In this document: positions 1 through 8,627 of the stretch, piece by piece
Layout: every line of letters starts with the position of its first letter
How positions within the stretch are numbered: position 1 is the first letter of the stretch
Source: an uncultured Clostridium sp.
GTDB taxonomy: Bacteria > Bacillota > Clostridia > TANB77 > CAG-508
Direction of reading: 5' to 3'
Length of the DNA: 39,601 nucleotides
NCBI GenBank assembly: GCA_947073285.1
Contig: CAMTJT010000001.1
Span: 93,195-132,795, forward strand
Position numbers and translations under genes: made by a program
The notes under the pieces: generated by a model
What the model saw: the letters and a program-made list of their open reading frames with translations, nothing else
Database searches by the model: none
What the model was told of the DNA's origin: nothing

Positions 1-1847
1 CTTGTTCCTTGTAATACATAATTTGTGTACTCAGTCTGGTCAAATGATAAACAAACTCTTACTCCATTTTTTTCTAATACAAAATCTTTTCTTTGTGTAA
101 CAGAATTCAAAATAGCAGTTGGCAAAATATTATCTAAATCAAATGGAACTTGTTTTTCTTGCATTTTTTCTTTTAATTCTTCAAAAGAAGTTCCTTGCAT
201 TTTCGCCTCAATTTCATCTCTAGAAGAATAGACTTCTCCCTCTGTTTTAGGCATTTTGAAAGTTCCTTTGTACTTTGTTTTATCGTTTTGACTGGCTTTA
301 CGAACTCTTAGAGAACCGCCTTTTGTAAGTAAATCTGCTGACTTTGTATCATAATACTTATCATCATTTTCTTTTTCACTTTCTTCTACCAAAGTAAATC
401 CGTTTTGTGCTAAGTGTTCTAGCATGTCTTCTACTGTGAAAGTTTTTTGCATTTCATCTGACAATATATATTTTAACTCAAATTCTTCTGGTGCTTTATT
501 TAATTCTTCTAACATATGTTCTATTTCTCCTTTATATGTTTTAAATTCTTGCTTAGACATTCCTAATTCTAATCTAAGCACTTCTGGGTCAAAAAAAGTT
601 CTTCTTCTTTCAAAATTATCTTGTGGTTTTATTAAGTCTGTCACTTCTGATATATCTTTTGTACTTTTTCCACAATTAATTTTTAAAGTTTGTTCTTTTT
701 TATAAAGTTTAATTTTAGAAATATTTGTATAAACTGAAATTGTATTAGATAAATCTTTATCAGGAAATAACTCCTCTTGCAGTTTTTGAACTACATCTTC
801 TCTAACTACATTTTCTCCTAATAATCGATAATGCTTTTTTAAGTTTTCTAAATCACACAAATGTCTTAAAATTGGATCTGTTGTATTTTCTTGAATAAGA
901 GAAAATGCTTTTAAAAATGGGGTATCTGTTAATGTAATAAATTGTTCTAATGGCATTTCCTGTGGATGCATTGCCAACATTCTAAACGCTTCTGGAAGTT
1001 CTACTAAAACACTGTCTGGATTTTTTACATATCTTTTTAAAACTTCTGGAAAAACTAATTTCATAATATTAGCTGTGATAGAAAAATAAACATCTCTATA
1101 TCTTTGAAAACGTTCTATTAGTATTGTTTCTATAGCTGATAATGCATTTTCATTAATAACTACTTCATAATTTTTGTTATTATCAATACTAACCCCTAAC
1201 CCATTTATTATTTTTTTATAATCAATTCCTGAAATAATACCAGCATGGTAAGAGTCTCTTAATAAATAGTCTAATCTATCAGCATCTAATTGATAAGAAA
1301 TTAAAGATTTTAATAATTTAGAAAAATTATTGTTTTCATTTTGTTTACTATCTGGGTCATTAATTTCAGCAATATAACTTGCTATTTTCTTTGTTTTTTG
1401 TTCACCAAAAGTATTTACTAATAGTCTATGTATTTGTGTATCTCCTAGTAAAATATCTGTTGTTCTTTTTTCATGAGAATATTTAGTAACGCTCTCACAA
1501 TCATGTGAAAATGGGCCATGACCAATATCATGTAAAAGCATAGAACATAGGGCTAAGTCTTTTTCTTCTTGTGATATTGTAATTCCACGCTTTAAAAGTT
1601 CTAATTCTATCTTAGTTATCATTTGGGACATAAGATAAAAAGCTCCAATGCTATGACTTAGTCTCTCATTGTTTGCTAATCCTGGATAATCATAAATAGA
1701 AAATCCATTTTGTCCAATATCTTCTAATCTTTGCATTTCTTTTGTAAATATAATCTCTGAAAAAGGTGGTCTTATTACTATTTTCCCATAAATTGGATCT
1801 CTTACTACTATAATTCCATCTTCTTTTCTTTCATATTTTACTGCCAT
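1..1847 (-). CDS. HD-domain phosphohydrolase fused to a CYTH triphosphatase domain (3' end outside window)
   Basis: At least 615 codons are open and the C-terminus lies beyond position 1. The ATG at 1847 follows AAGGAG by about 7 nt. Residues ~15-200 resemble the YwfO/SAMHD1-like dNTP triphosphohydrolases: H65 (RLSHSIGAF), H106-D107 (LLHDIGHGPFSH, with H110 and H115) and D188 (LDADRLDYLLRDSYH) form the H...HD...D metal site. After a helical middle part, residues 455-459 read EFELK, the ExExK signature of CYTH enzymes. It is followed by a YYDT strand and a LRVRK strand, then a KGTFKMPKT strand, as expected for a CYTH tunnel. Seen: both domain signatures in one open frame. Known: SAMHD1-like enzymes release tripolyphosphate from dNTPs, and many bacterial CYTH proteins hydrolyse tripolyphosphate. 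Inferred: the two activities act in sequence. The CYTH substrate could instead be another triphosphate. Confidence 0.85.
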   Translation of the reverse strand, partial: MAVKYERKEDGIIVVRDPIYGKIVIRPPFSEIIFTKEMQRLEDIGQNGFSIYDYPGLANNERLSHSIGAFYLMSQMITKIELELLKRGITISQEEKDLALCSMLLHDIGHGPFSHDCESVTKYSHEKRTTDILLGDTQIHRLLVNTFGEQKTKKIASYIAEINDPDSKQNENNNFSKLLKSLISYQLDADRLDYLLRDSYHAGIISGIDYKKIINGLGVSIDNNKNYEVVINENALSAIETILIERFQRYRDVYFSITANIMKLVFPEVLKRYVKNPDSVLVELPEAFRMLAMHPQEMPLEQFITLTDTPFLKAFSLIQENTTDPILRHLCDLENLKKHYRLLGENVVREDVVQKLQEELFPDKDLSNTISVYTNISKIKLYKKEQTLKINCGKSTKDISEVTDLIKPQDNFERRRTFFDPEVLRLELGMSKQEFKTYKGEIEHMLEELNKAPEEFELKYILSDEMQKTFTVEDMLEHLAQNGFTLVEESEKENDDKYYDTKSADLLTKGGSLRVRKASQNDKTKYKGTFKMPKTEGEVYSSRDEIEAKMQGTSFEELKEKMQEKQVPFDLDNILPTAILNSVTQRKDFVLEKNGVRVCLSFDQTEYTNYVLQGT

Positions 1848-1850
1848 TTT

Positions 1851-1911
1851 TTCTCCTTTTCTTATGCAAAAGAAGGAGAAACTACCTGCTCAATAGCATC
1901 TCCTTCTTTTG
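1851..1911 (-). promoter_or_regulatory. Mutually exclusive hairpins in the leader of the HD-CYTH gene
   Basis: A perfect 13-bp inverted repeat (1867-1879 with 1899-1911, 19-nt loop) lies between ppdK and the HD-CYTH gene. On the minus strand its second arm, TCTCCTTCTTTTG, can instead pair with the ribosome binding site AAAAGGAGA at 1852-1860, since the first arm is itself RBS-like. There is no T-run after the stem on the minus strand, so it is a poor Rho-independent terminator for ppdK. It could be a translational switch or just a transcript-end hairpin. Confidence 0.4.
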
Positions 1912-1961
1912 TATTTTCACTATCTAACTTTTATTTCTAATAGCTTGATGTTAAAAAGTAT

Positions 1962-4586
1962 TTATCTTGGTTGTTTAATAGCTGCTTGTGCTGCTGCTAA
2001 ACGTGCAATTGGAACTCTAAATGGTGAGCAAGATACATAAGTTAAACCAATATTATGACAGAATTCTACTGTTGGTGGGTTTCCTCCATGCTCTCCACAA
2101 ATTCCTAAGTGGATATCAGGACGAGTAGCTTTACCCATATCAACTGCCATTTTTACTAATTTTCCAACACCAGTTTGATCTAATTTAGCAAATGGATCTG
2201 TTTCGTAAATTTTCTTTTCATAATATGAACCTAAGAATTTTCCTGCATCATCACGGCTAAATCCAAATGTCATTTGTGTTAAGTCATTTGTTCCAAATGA
2301 GAAGAATTCAGCTTCTTTAGCAATTTCATCAGCAGTTAATGCTGCTCTAGGAATTTCAATCATTGTTCCTACTTCATATTTCATAGTAATTCCAGCATTG
2401 GCAATTTCTTCATCTGCTGCTTTTACAATGATATCTTTTACATATTTTAATTCTTTTACTTCTCCAACTAATGGAACCATAATTTCAGGAACAACATTCA
2501 TTCCTTCTTTATTTACTGTAATAGCTGCTCTTATAATAGCTCTTGTTTGCATTACAGCTATTTCTGGATAAGTAACATCTAGACGGCAACCTCTGTGTCC
2601 CATCATTGGGTTAAATTCATGTAAGCCTTCTACAATATTTTTTAATTCTTCAAATGTAAGTCCCATTTCACTAGCTAATGCTCTAATATCTTCATCACTA
2701 TGTGGTACAAATTCATGTAGTGGTGGATCAAGTAAACGAATTGTTACTGGGTAACCTTTCATTGCTCTATATAATCCTTCGAAATCACCTTGTTGCATTG
2801 GAAGTATTTTTGCTAATGCTTTTTCTCTTTGTTCTGCTGTTTTAGATACTATCATTTCACGGATAGCTGCAATTCTTTCAGGCGCAAAGAACATATGCTC
2901 TGTACGGCATAATCCAATTCCTTGTGCACCAAAGTTATATGCAACTTCTGCATCTTTTGGAGTATCTGCATTTGTTCTAACTTCCATTTGTCTATATTCA
3001 TCAGCCCATCCCATTAATTTTGCAAAATCTCCTGATACAGTAGCTTCTACTGTGTCAATTCTTTCTCCATATACATTTCCTGTAGAACCATCTAATGAAA
3101 TGTAATCTCCTTCATGATATACATTGCCTTGTGGATCTTTGAAGTTTCCTTCTTCTTCATTTACAATTAATTCTCCACATCCTGCTACACAGCATGTACC
3201 CATACCACGTGCAACTACGGCTGCGTGTGATGTCATACCACCACGAACTGTTAATATACCATGGCATACATTCATACCATCAATATCTTCTGGTGATGTT
3301 TCAAGTCTTACTAAGATTAAATCTTTTTCACCTTTTTCATATAATTCAACAGCTCTATCTGCTGTAAATACAACTTTACCTGTTGCAGCTCCTGGTGATG
3401 CAGCTAACCCTTTTGCTACTGGTTTAGCAGCTTTTAATTTAGCACTGTCAAAGTTTGGATGTAGTAATTGATCTAATTGATTTGGTTCTACTCTTAAAAC
3501 AGCTTCTTTTTCTGTAATCATTCCTTCATTTACAAGCTCTACTGCTATTCTAAGTGCAGCATTTGCTGTTCTTTTACCATTTCTTGTTTGTAAGAAGAAT
3601 AATTTTCCTCTTTCAATTGTAAATTCCATATCTTGCATATCTTTGTAGTGATCTTCTAATAGGTTGGCATATTTAACAAAATCTGCATATGCAGCTGGGT
3701 TTGTTTGCTCTAATGTAGCAATTGGTTGTGGTGTTCTAATACCTGCAACAACGTCTTCACCTTGTGCATTCATTAAATATTCACCAAATAATGCTTTTTC
3801 ACCTGTAGCTGGGTTACGAGTAAATGCAACACCAGTTCCGCAATCATCTCCCATGTTTCCAAAAACCATTTCTTGTACGTTAACTGCTGTTCCCCAGCTT
3901 CCTGGTATATCATTTAATCTTCTATAAGTAATAGCTCTTGGATTATTCCATGAACGGAATACTGCTTTTACAGCTTCTTTTAATTGTTCTGTTGGATTGC
4001 TTGGGAATTCACTTCCATGTTCTTTTAAATAAATTCCTTTAAAGATTGCTACTAATTCTTTTAAATCTGCTGCTGTTAATTCTGTGTCTTGTTTTACACC
4101 TCTTTTTTCTTTCATAGCATCTATTTCTTTTTCAAATAGTGGTTTTGGTATTTCCATAACAACATCACTAAACATTTGAATAAATCTTCTGTAGCTATCA
4201 TAAGCAAATCTTTCATTCTTTTGAGCCATTGATGCTGCTACTTCTTCATTTAAACCTAAATTTAAGATAGTATCCATCATACCTGGCATTGATGCTCTTG
4301 CTCCTGAACGTACAGATACTAATAATGGATTTTCTTTATCTCCAAATTTTTTACCTGTAATTTCTTCTAATTTTGTTAAGCTTGCAAATATTTCATCTTC
4401 GATTTCTTTTGCAATTTTTTCTCCATCTTCGTAATATCTTGTACATGCCTCTGTTGTAACTGTAAATCCTTGTGGAATTGGTAGACCTAAGTTTGTCATT
4501 TCAGCTAAGTTAGCACCTTTTCCTCCTAGTAATTCACGCATGTTTGCGTTTCCTTCTTTAAATAAGTACACATATTTTTGACTCAT
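1962..4586 (-). CDS. ppdK: Pyruvate, phosphate dikinase
   Basis: This cytosolic enzyme interconverts pyruvate + ATP + Pi and PEP + AMP + PPi; in anaerobes it often runs in the glycolytic, PPi-using direction. The 874 aa equal the usual length of clostridial PPDK. The N-terminal ATP-grasp part starts with LLGGKGANLAEM and contains SVRSGARASMPGMMDTILN. The swivelling domain has the phospho-histidine loop GGMTSHAAVVARGMG (near residue 455). The C-terminal PEP/pyruvate barrel ends with GICGEHGG and a SPFRVPIARLAAAQA helix. AAAGGAGG sits 7 nt before the ATG and the stop is TAA. It has its own promoter and looks monocistronic or co-transcribed with the HD-CYTH gene downstream. Confidence 0.97.
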   Translation of the reverse strand: MSQKYVYLFKEGNANMRELLGGKGANLAEMTNLGLPIPQGFTVTTEACTRYYEDGEKIAKEIEDEIFASLTKLEEITGKKFGDKENPLLVSVRSGARASMPGMMDTILNLGLNEEVAASMAQKNERFAYDSYRRFIQMFSDVVMEIPKPLFEKEIDAMKEKRGVKQDTELTAADLKELVAIFKGIYLKEHGSEFPSNPTEQLKEAVKAVFRSWNNPRAITYRRLNDIPGSWGTAVNVQEMVFGNMGDDCGTGVAFTRNPATGEKALFGEYLMNAQGEDVVAGIRTPQPIATLEQTNPAAYADFVKYANLLEDHYKDMQDMEFTIERGKLFFLQTRNGKRTANAALRIAVELVNEGMITEKEAVLRVEPNQLDQLLHPNFDSAKLKAAKPVAKGLAASPGAATGKVVFTADRAVELYEKGEKDLILVRLETSPEDIDGMNVCHGILTVRGGMTSHAAVVARGMGTCCVAGCGELIVNEEEGNFKDPQGNVYHEGDYISLDGSTGNVYGERIDTVEATVSGDFAKLMGWADEYRQMEVRTNADTPKDAEVAYNFGAQGIGLCRTEHMFFAPERIAAIREMIVSKTAEQREKALAKILPMQQGDFEGLYRAMKGYPVTIRLLDPPLHEFVPHSDEDIRALASEMGLTFEELKNIVEGLHEFNPMMGHRGCRLDVTYPEIAVMQTRAIIRAAITVNKEGMNVVPEIMVPLVGEVKELKYVKDIIVKAADEEIANAGITMKYEVGTMIEIPRAALTADEIAKEAEFFSFGTNDLTQMTFGFSRDDAGKFLGSYYEKKIYETDPFAKLDQTGVGKLVKMAVDMGKATRPDIHLGICGEHGGNPPTVEFCHNIGLTYVSCSPFRVPIARLAAAQAAIKQPR

Positions 4587-4671
4587 AAAGAACCTCCTTT
4601 AAATTTTATTATACTGCTTGTACTTAAACAATTTACTTGTTTTTTGTTACAAGCTTCCTATAACTTTTCCT

Positions 4672-4700
4672 ATTATACTCATATTTTATAGAAATGTAAA
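4672..4700 (-). promoter_or_regulatory. Sigma-A-type promoter of ppdK
   Basis: On the minus strand TTTACA (4695-4700) and TATAAT (4672-4677) are separated by 17 nt, about 85 nt upstream of the ppdK start. A second TATAAT-like box lies closer to the gene but has no good -35. Confidence 0.6.
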
Positions 4701-4744
4701 GTACAATTTGAAATTTTTTTAAGCTTTTCACAAATATTAATTTT

Positions 4745-6685
4745 CTATTTTATACGTCTTTTAAATTTCTCATATTCTAATTCTGCTTGTCTTTCTAATG
4801 CTTTTTTATAAGTATCACTCTCAAAATTGATTTTGTGCTTTTCTTCTTGTTCTTTTACCTCTTTATTATCTACTCTTATCGTATCTCTATTTTTTACTTC
4901 TTCTATTCCCTTACTTATATTATTTACATTTCTGTTCTTTCTTTTAGCATCTTCTTCTATTTCATAATTTATGTCATCAATATTTTGTATTTCTTCTGTA
5001 TTTTTCGGTTTTAAATCACTTTCTGCAAAAGCTACTTCCTTATAGATTCCTACTCTTACTAAAAGTTGATATAATTTTGTTCCAAAAGGTATCATAGTCA
5101 TTTCTTCTTTGCTTAATATTTTTAAACATAAAATAGCAATTACATAAATAATAGCACCTGCTATAATAGCTATAATTGTACTGATTTTAGGACTTATCAT
5201 AGCACTTAATCCTTGATTAATAAAGTATGTACAGATTCCCATAAAAGTTGCTGCTAATATAGGCAATATTACCATTCTACCTAACTTAAATTTCATTTTA
5301 ATATGTTTTTGTAAAACACCAAAAGTAATTAAAAATGCAATAAATTGACAAGTTATTGAGCTAATTCCAGCCCCCATAATTTCTATTTTAGGGTTACTTA
5401 TTAAAATAATATTTAATACAAATTTAATAATTGCTCCTACTGCTAGTGCAATTGCTGCTATATGTGTTTTATTAAGTCCATATAATCCGCCATTAATTGT
5501 TTGGTTTAAGGCAATAAATATCATTGGGATGCAAAAGATTGCTAGTACCTCTGCACCATTACTTGCAGAAGGATAAATTAAATTTAAAATTGGTTGTGCT
5601 AATGCTATCATTCCTGCTGCACATGGTAGTACAATTAGTAAAGAGGCAAAAATCGAAAAGGTCATTCTTTTTGAGGCTGTTTTATAATCTTTTTTAGCTA
5701 TTGCTGCTGAAACTGCTGGTACTAAAGCTGTAGAAAATGCTACATTAATAGCAGTTGGCAAATTAACTAAAGTATCTACTTTTGATAAAATACCAGTTTT
5801 ACTCATTGCAAATGCCTCTAGTTCTTCTTTTATTGGATACATACTTGCAAAAGCTGTTTGAATACATCTACTTACTGTAGCACTATCAATTAATGGATTT
5901 ACTACTGATATAATAGAACTGATTGTAACTGGAACAGAAATTACTAATATCTTTTTTAGTAATTCCATTGTTGTTAAGTCTTTTTCTGGTGATATTTGCT
6001 TTCTATCTATTTTTATTTTTTTCTTTTTATAATAAGCAATTAAATATACAAATGTTAATACAATCGCAAGTGTTGTTGACAAGTTGCCACCTGCTGCCAT
6101 AATGTATGGTTCTCTTCCTAATAAAGCATATACAAAAGTAATAGAAAGCACACAATTAAAAATTTGCTCTATTATTTGAGAATAGCTAGTTGGTTTCATA
6201 TCATTTAAACCTGCAAAATAACCTCTAAAAACAGCAGATGCTGAAACAAAAGCAATTGCTGGCGCTAGTACTTGCATAACATATTTGGTATCTGGCACAT
6301 TAAAAATGGCTGTAGCAATATATTCTGCTCCAAAGAATAATCCTAAAGATAAAATAGCTCCTATTCCTACAAAAAAAGTCATGGCTATTCTAAATACTCT
6401 TTGTGCACCTTTTTTATCTTCAATTGCAATTCTTTCTGATACTAATTTTGAAATAACACTTGGTATTCCAATAGAAGATAAAGCAAGCAGTACAGAATAA
6501 ATTTGATAACCTGCTGAATAATAGCCAAGACCAGTGTCACCAAAGCCCTCAAAGTTTGTAATAACAAATTTATAAACTAGCCCTAAAACTTTAACCATAA
6601 TTTGTGCAAACATTAGTATAAGTACATTCTTCATAAAAGAAGGTGCTTTTTTTTCTTTGCTTTGTTCTTTTGTTAATTCTTCCAA
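4745..6685 (-). CDS. SpoVB/MurJ-type polysaccharide (lipid-linked precursor) flippase
   Basis: An integral membrane protein of the MVF/PST (COG2244) family, with about 14 hydrophobic segments spread over residues ~20-530 and family-typical stretches such as FEGFGDTGLGYYSAGYQIYSV near the start. Members move undecaprenyl-linked wall precursors across the membrane. I place the start at TTG 6685 because AAAGGAG lies 8 nt upstream; the longer reading from 6760 has no ribosome site. That gives 646 aa. The last ~110 residues are a charged, Glu/Lys/Asn-rich cytoplasmic tail absent from the core family, ending in a predicted helix (YKKALERQAELEYEKFKRR). The substrate cannot be told from sequence; lipid II or a wall polymer precursor are the likely choices. 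Confidence 0.8.
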   Translation of the reverse strand: MEELTKEQSKEKKAPSFMKNVLILMFAQIMVKVLGLVYKFVITNFEGFGDTGLGYYSAGYQIYSVLLALSSIGIPSVISKLVSERIAIEDKKGAQRVFRIAMTFFVGIGAILSLGLFFGAEYIATAIFNVPDTKYVMQVLAPAIAFVSASAVFRGYFAGLNDMKPTSYSQIIEQIFNCVLSITFVYALLGREPYIMAAGGNLSTTLAIVLTFVYLIAYYKKKKIKIDRKQISPEKDLTTMELLKKILVISVPVTISSIISVVNPLIDSATVSRCIQTAFASMYPIKEELEAFAMSKTGILSKVDTLVNLPTAINVAFSTALVPAVSAAIAKKDYKTASKRMTFSIFASLLIVLPCAAGMIALAQPILNLIYPSASNGAEVLAIFCIPMIFIALNQTINGGLYGLNKTHIAAIALAVGAIIKFVLNIILISNPKIEIMGAGISSITCQFIAFLITFGVLQKHIKMKFKLGRMVILPILAATFMGICTYFINQGLSAMISPKISTIIAIIAGAIIYVIAILCLKILSKEEMTMIPFGTKLYQLLVRVGIYKEVAFAESDLKPKNTEEIQNIDDINYEIEEDAKRKNRNVNNISKGIEEVKNRDTIRVDNKEVKEQEEKHKINFESDTYKKALERQAELEYEKFKRRIK

Positions 6686-6857
6686 AATTTTCTCCTTTAC
6701 TACTAAATAATAATTTTCATTATTTAAACAATATACCATAAGAAAATAGATACTATTCAAATATATTCTTTACCAATCTTATTATTGATAAGTATTATAT
6801 AGTACTTCTTTATCATTTTAATACAATTGTTATTTTTCAATTTAGATAACTTTTACT

Positions 6858-7916
6858 CTATTTACTAAAATCAAATTTTGGCATCATTCCAATTTTATCT
6901 GGTGTATGTTCTGGTAATTGGTACAAATCATGTCCTGGAAATTCATTTCCTTCTACAAATAAAGGACCATTTGGCGTAAATGCTACATCCCATCCTACAT
7001 AACCCATTTCTGGAATTTCTCTTGCTGCTTTTTCACATAGTTCCAAAGCTTGCTCCCAGTCTGGTAACTGAAATCCCTTTATTTTTGTACCTGTTTGTGG
7101 ATGTTTTTCATATATATTTTTTTCTTTATCTAATGCTACTTGTGTAACAATTCCTGTTTTTTCATCTATTGGAGCTACCATTCCACCACTATTAAAATTA
7201 TCTACACATCTTTTTCCATTTCCTATACGAAAACATGCTGTGATAAAGTGAACTACTAATTCTTGTTTTTCTCTTTCTTCTTTTGGAATAGTTAATAATG
7301 ATTTTCCATCTTTGGTTGTAATAATTGTAACAATTCTAGCAGTATTAATAGCATCAGGATATACTTTTGCTACTTCTGGATGTTGTATTATAACTTCTTC
7401 TAATACAAAGTTATTTTCTTCTTGTGCTAAGTGTTCATATAATTTTTCTTTTGATGGATAATCTTGTGTTTTAATTTTTTCTATGCCCTTTCCACACCCA
7501 CCATCTATTGGCTTTGCCATAAAAATAGTATGCTTTTCTAAAAAATCCATTACTTTTTCTTTTGAAGTTCCTTTTACTTTTATCCAATCTCTTTTTAAAT
7601 ATTCCTGAAATTTAGCATTGAATTCATCTTTATTCATAAAATAATGAAGTGTAGTTTTGTCACAATATTTTGTTACAAATTCATTATTTCTACCTCTTGT
7701 TAAATAAGTATCTCTTTGTACATCTGTCAAGTTATACATTTCATATAAGTCATAATCCATATAACCTGCTCCATAACGTCTAGCACATTTTTGCATATCT
7801 ATAAAAATACCTAATTTTGATTTTCCTGTTTTTTGGTGGATAGATTTAATTTTTTCTTTCATGGCTTTTTTATCCATTGTTTTTAGTCTTTTTATAATAT
7901 ACCCTATATTTCCCAT
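6858..7916 (-). CDS. ATP-grasp protein of the sugar-transfer-associated type
   Basis: 352 aa, soluble. The N-terminal ~100 residues are a helical domain (KARRYGAGYMDYDLYEMYNL-like region). The ATP-grasp fold follows, with FMAKPIDGGCGKGIEKI as nucleotide-binding loop (residues ~133-150), EEVIIQHPEVAKVYPDAINTARIVT, and the metal-binding end MGYVGWDVAFTPNGPLFVEGNEFPGHD. This matches the ATP-grasp proteins found next to surface polysaccharide genes, which ligate an amino or carboxylic group at ATP cost; no substrate is established. The ATG follows the stop of a 24-codon ORF by 1 nt and its own Shine-Dalgarno (AGGTGG) is ~15 nt away, so translation may be coupled to that ORF. Stop is TAG. Confidence 0.75.
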   Translation of the reverse strand: MGNIGYIIKRLKTMDKKAMKEKIKSIHQKTGKSKLGIFIDMQKCARRYGAGYMDYDLYEMYNLTDVQRDTYLTRGRNNEFVTKYCDKTTLHYFMNKDEFNAKFQEYLKRDWIKVKGTSKEKVMDFLEKHTIFMAKPIDGGCGKGIEKIKTQDYPSKEKLYEHLAQEENNFVLEEVIIQHPEVAKVYPDAINTARIVTIITTKDGKSLLTIPKEEREKQELVVHFITACFRIGNGKRCVDNFNSGGMVAPIDEKTGIVTQVALDKEKNIYEKHPQTGTKIKGFQLPDWEQALELCEKAAREIPEMGYVGWDVAFTPNGPLFVEGNEFPGHDLYQLPEHTPDKIGMMPKFDFSK

Positions 7917-7917
7917 A

Positions 7918-7992
7918 CTAATTTTTTATGCCACCTTTCTGTTTTCTTTTTTGCTCTATAGCCTTATTTTTTTGCTGTTTTTGATTGTTCAT
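7918..7992 (-). CDS. Small Lys/Gln-rich ORF upstream of the ATP-grasp gene (24 aa)
   Basis: ATG 7992 has a weak purine ribosome site (AAAAGAG) 3-4 nt before it. The 24-residue product is almost only Lys, Gln, Asn, Arg and Glu and ends KGGIKN. Its TAG at 7918-7920 is one base from the ATP-grasp start, and the AGGTGG needed by that gene lies inside it. A real microprotein or a translational-coupling leader are both possible; chance cannot be ruled out. Confidence 0.35.
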   Translation of the reverse strand: MNNQKQQKNKAIEQKRKQKGGIKN

Positions 7993-8013
7993 TTTCTCTT
8001 TTATACTTTTAAA

Positions 8014-8043
8014 ATTATATACTAATTATTTCCCTAATTGCAA
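8014..8043 (-). promoter_or_regulatory. Promoter for the ATP-grasp transcript
   Basis: On the minus strand TTGCAA (8038-8043), an 18-nt spacer and TATAAT (8014-8019) lie just upstream of the small ORF at 7992. It is divergent from, and 38 nt away from, the promoter of the structured RNA. Confidence 0.6.
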
Positions 8044-8081
8044 GTTTTTAAAAAAAATTACAATTTTTTTCAAACAAGTTG

Positions 8082-8110
8082 TTGACATTTACATAATGTG
8101 GTGCTATAAT
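8082..8110 (+). promoter_or_regulatory. Consensus sigma-A promoter of the structured RNA
   Basis: TTGACA (8082-8087), exactly 17 nt, then TATAAT (8105-8110): both boxes are perfect consensus, the best promoter in the window. The start of transcription should be near 8117. Confidence 0.85.
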
Positions 8111-8116
8111 AAATTC

Positions 8117-8625
8117 ATGCTCGAAATGAGTAAATCTTATATTTAGGAGGGTTAGGGTAAATGCGTAGGCTTATCGCCCGGCTAACATCTTGCCGGCACG
8201 CACGCCACATTCTGTTTTATTACCCTACAGGTTTTATCTAGCAACGTTTTCCCAGCAGCAGTAGTAGTAACAATAGCTAAAGCTGTAACTGTAGATTCAA
8301 AAATTTACAGAAAGAAAGGAAGGGACGATGTTTCGGTACACATCAGGTTTTTACTAGCGATAGCTCCGTAAGGAGCCACTTATCTGCCGGTTACTGCCCC
8401 AGCACAGATGTCAAGAGCTACGGCGACGCCGTAAGCCATAAGGCTTCATTGGGGGCAAATCTCATCAAAAAGGAGCACAAGGAGCACACGGCATGTTTCG
8501 GTTTTTTTCAGGGTTTACCTAGTAAATTTTAGAGCTCTAGCACCATCGTGTTGTATGTAAAAAAGTTACCCTCTTTCAAGAAAAGTAGAGTCTTTTTTTA
8601 TTAAAGGCTCTACTTTTCTTCTATT
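8117..8625 (+). ncRNA. Large structured non-coding RNA, class not recognised
   Basis: About 500 nt with no convincing ORF, clearly richer in G+C than everything around it. Helices read directly: P1 joins the ends (8145-8152 with 8568-8575, 8 bp including one G-U). P2 (8153-8160 with 8220-8227, 8 bp perfect) stacks directly on P1. Inside P2 are 8162-8166/8198-8202 and 8178-8182/8192-8196 (CCGGC/GCCGG, 9-nt loop). 8327-8331/8340-8344 is a 5-bp hairpin. 8359-8367 pairs with 8372-8384 and is capped by a GTAA (GNRA) tetraloop. A three-way junction is closed by 8395-8400/8452-8457 and contains 8419-8424/8428-8433 and 8433-8437/8442-8446. An approximately 30-nt module occurs three times. It lacks the landmarks of RNase P, tmRNA, SRP or 6S RNA. 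End-to-end pairing, size and own promoter resemble the large ornate classes (ROOL, OLE, GOLLD, raiA), but I cannot assign it. Confidence 0.8.
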
Positions 8626-8627
8626 TT
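8578..8627. terminator. Bidirectional terminator between the structured RNA and the nucleoside kinase gene
   Basis: An 18-bp stem (8578-8595 with 8603-8620, one G-T pair) with a 7-nt loop. The plus side ends TTTTCTTCTATTTT, a good U-tract for the RNA. On the minus side the arm itself ends TTTTCTT, so it can also stop the convergent gene. Confidence 0.8.

Noticed and set aside
3124..3927. Plus-strand ORFs opposite ppdK
   Set aside because: They lie antisense to a strongly conserved gene and have no ribosome site; they are shadows of ppdK codon bias.
8161..8241. 26-codon Arg-rich ORF with AGGAGG ten bases upstream, inside the structured RNA
   Set aside because: The AGGAGG forms helix P1 and the ORF covers helix P2 and its hairpins; it also contains two in-frame CGG codons, which no intact gene here has.
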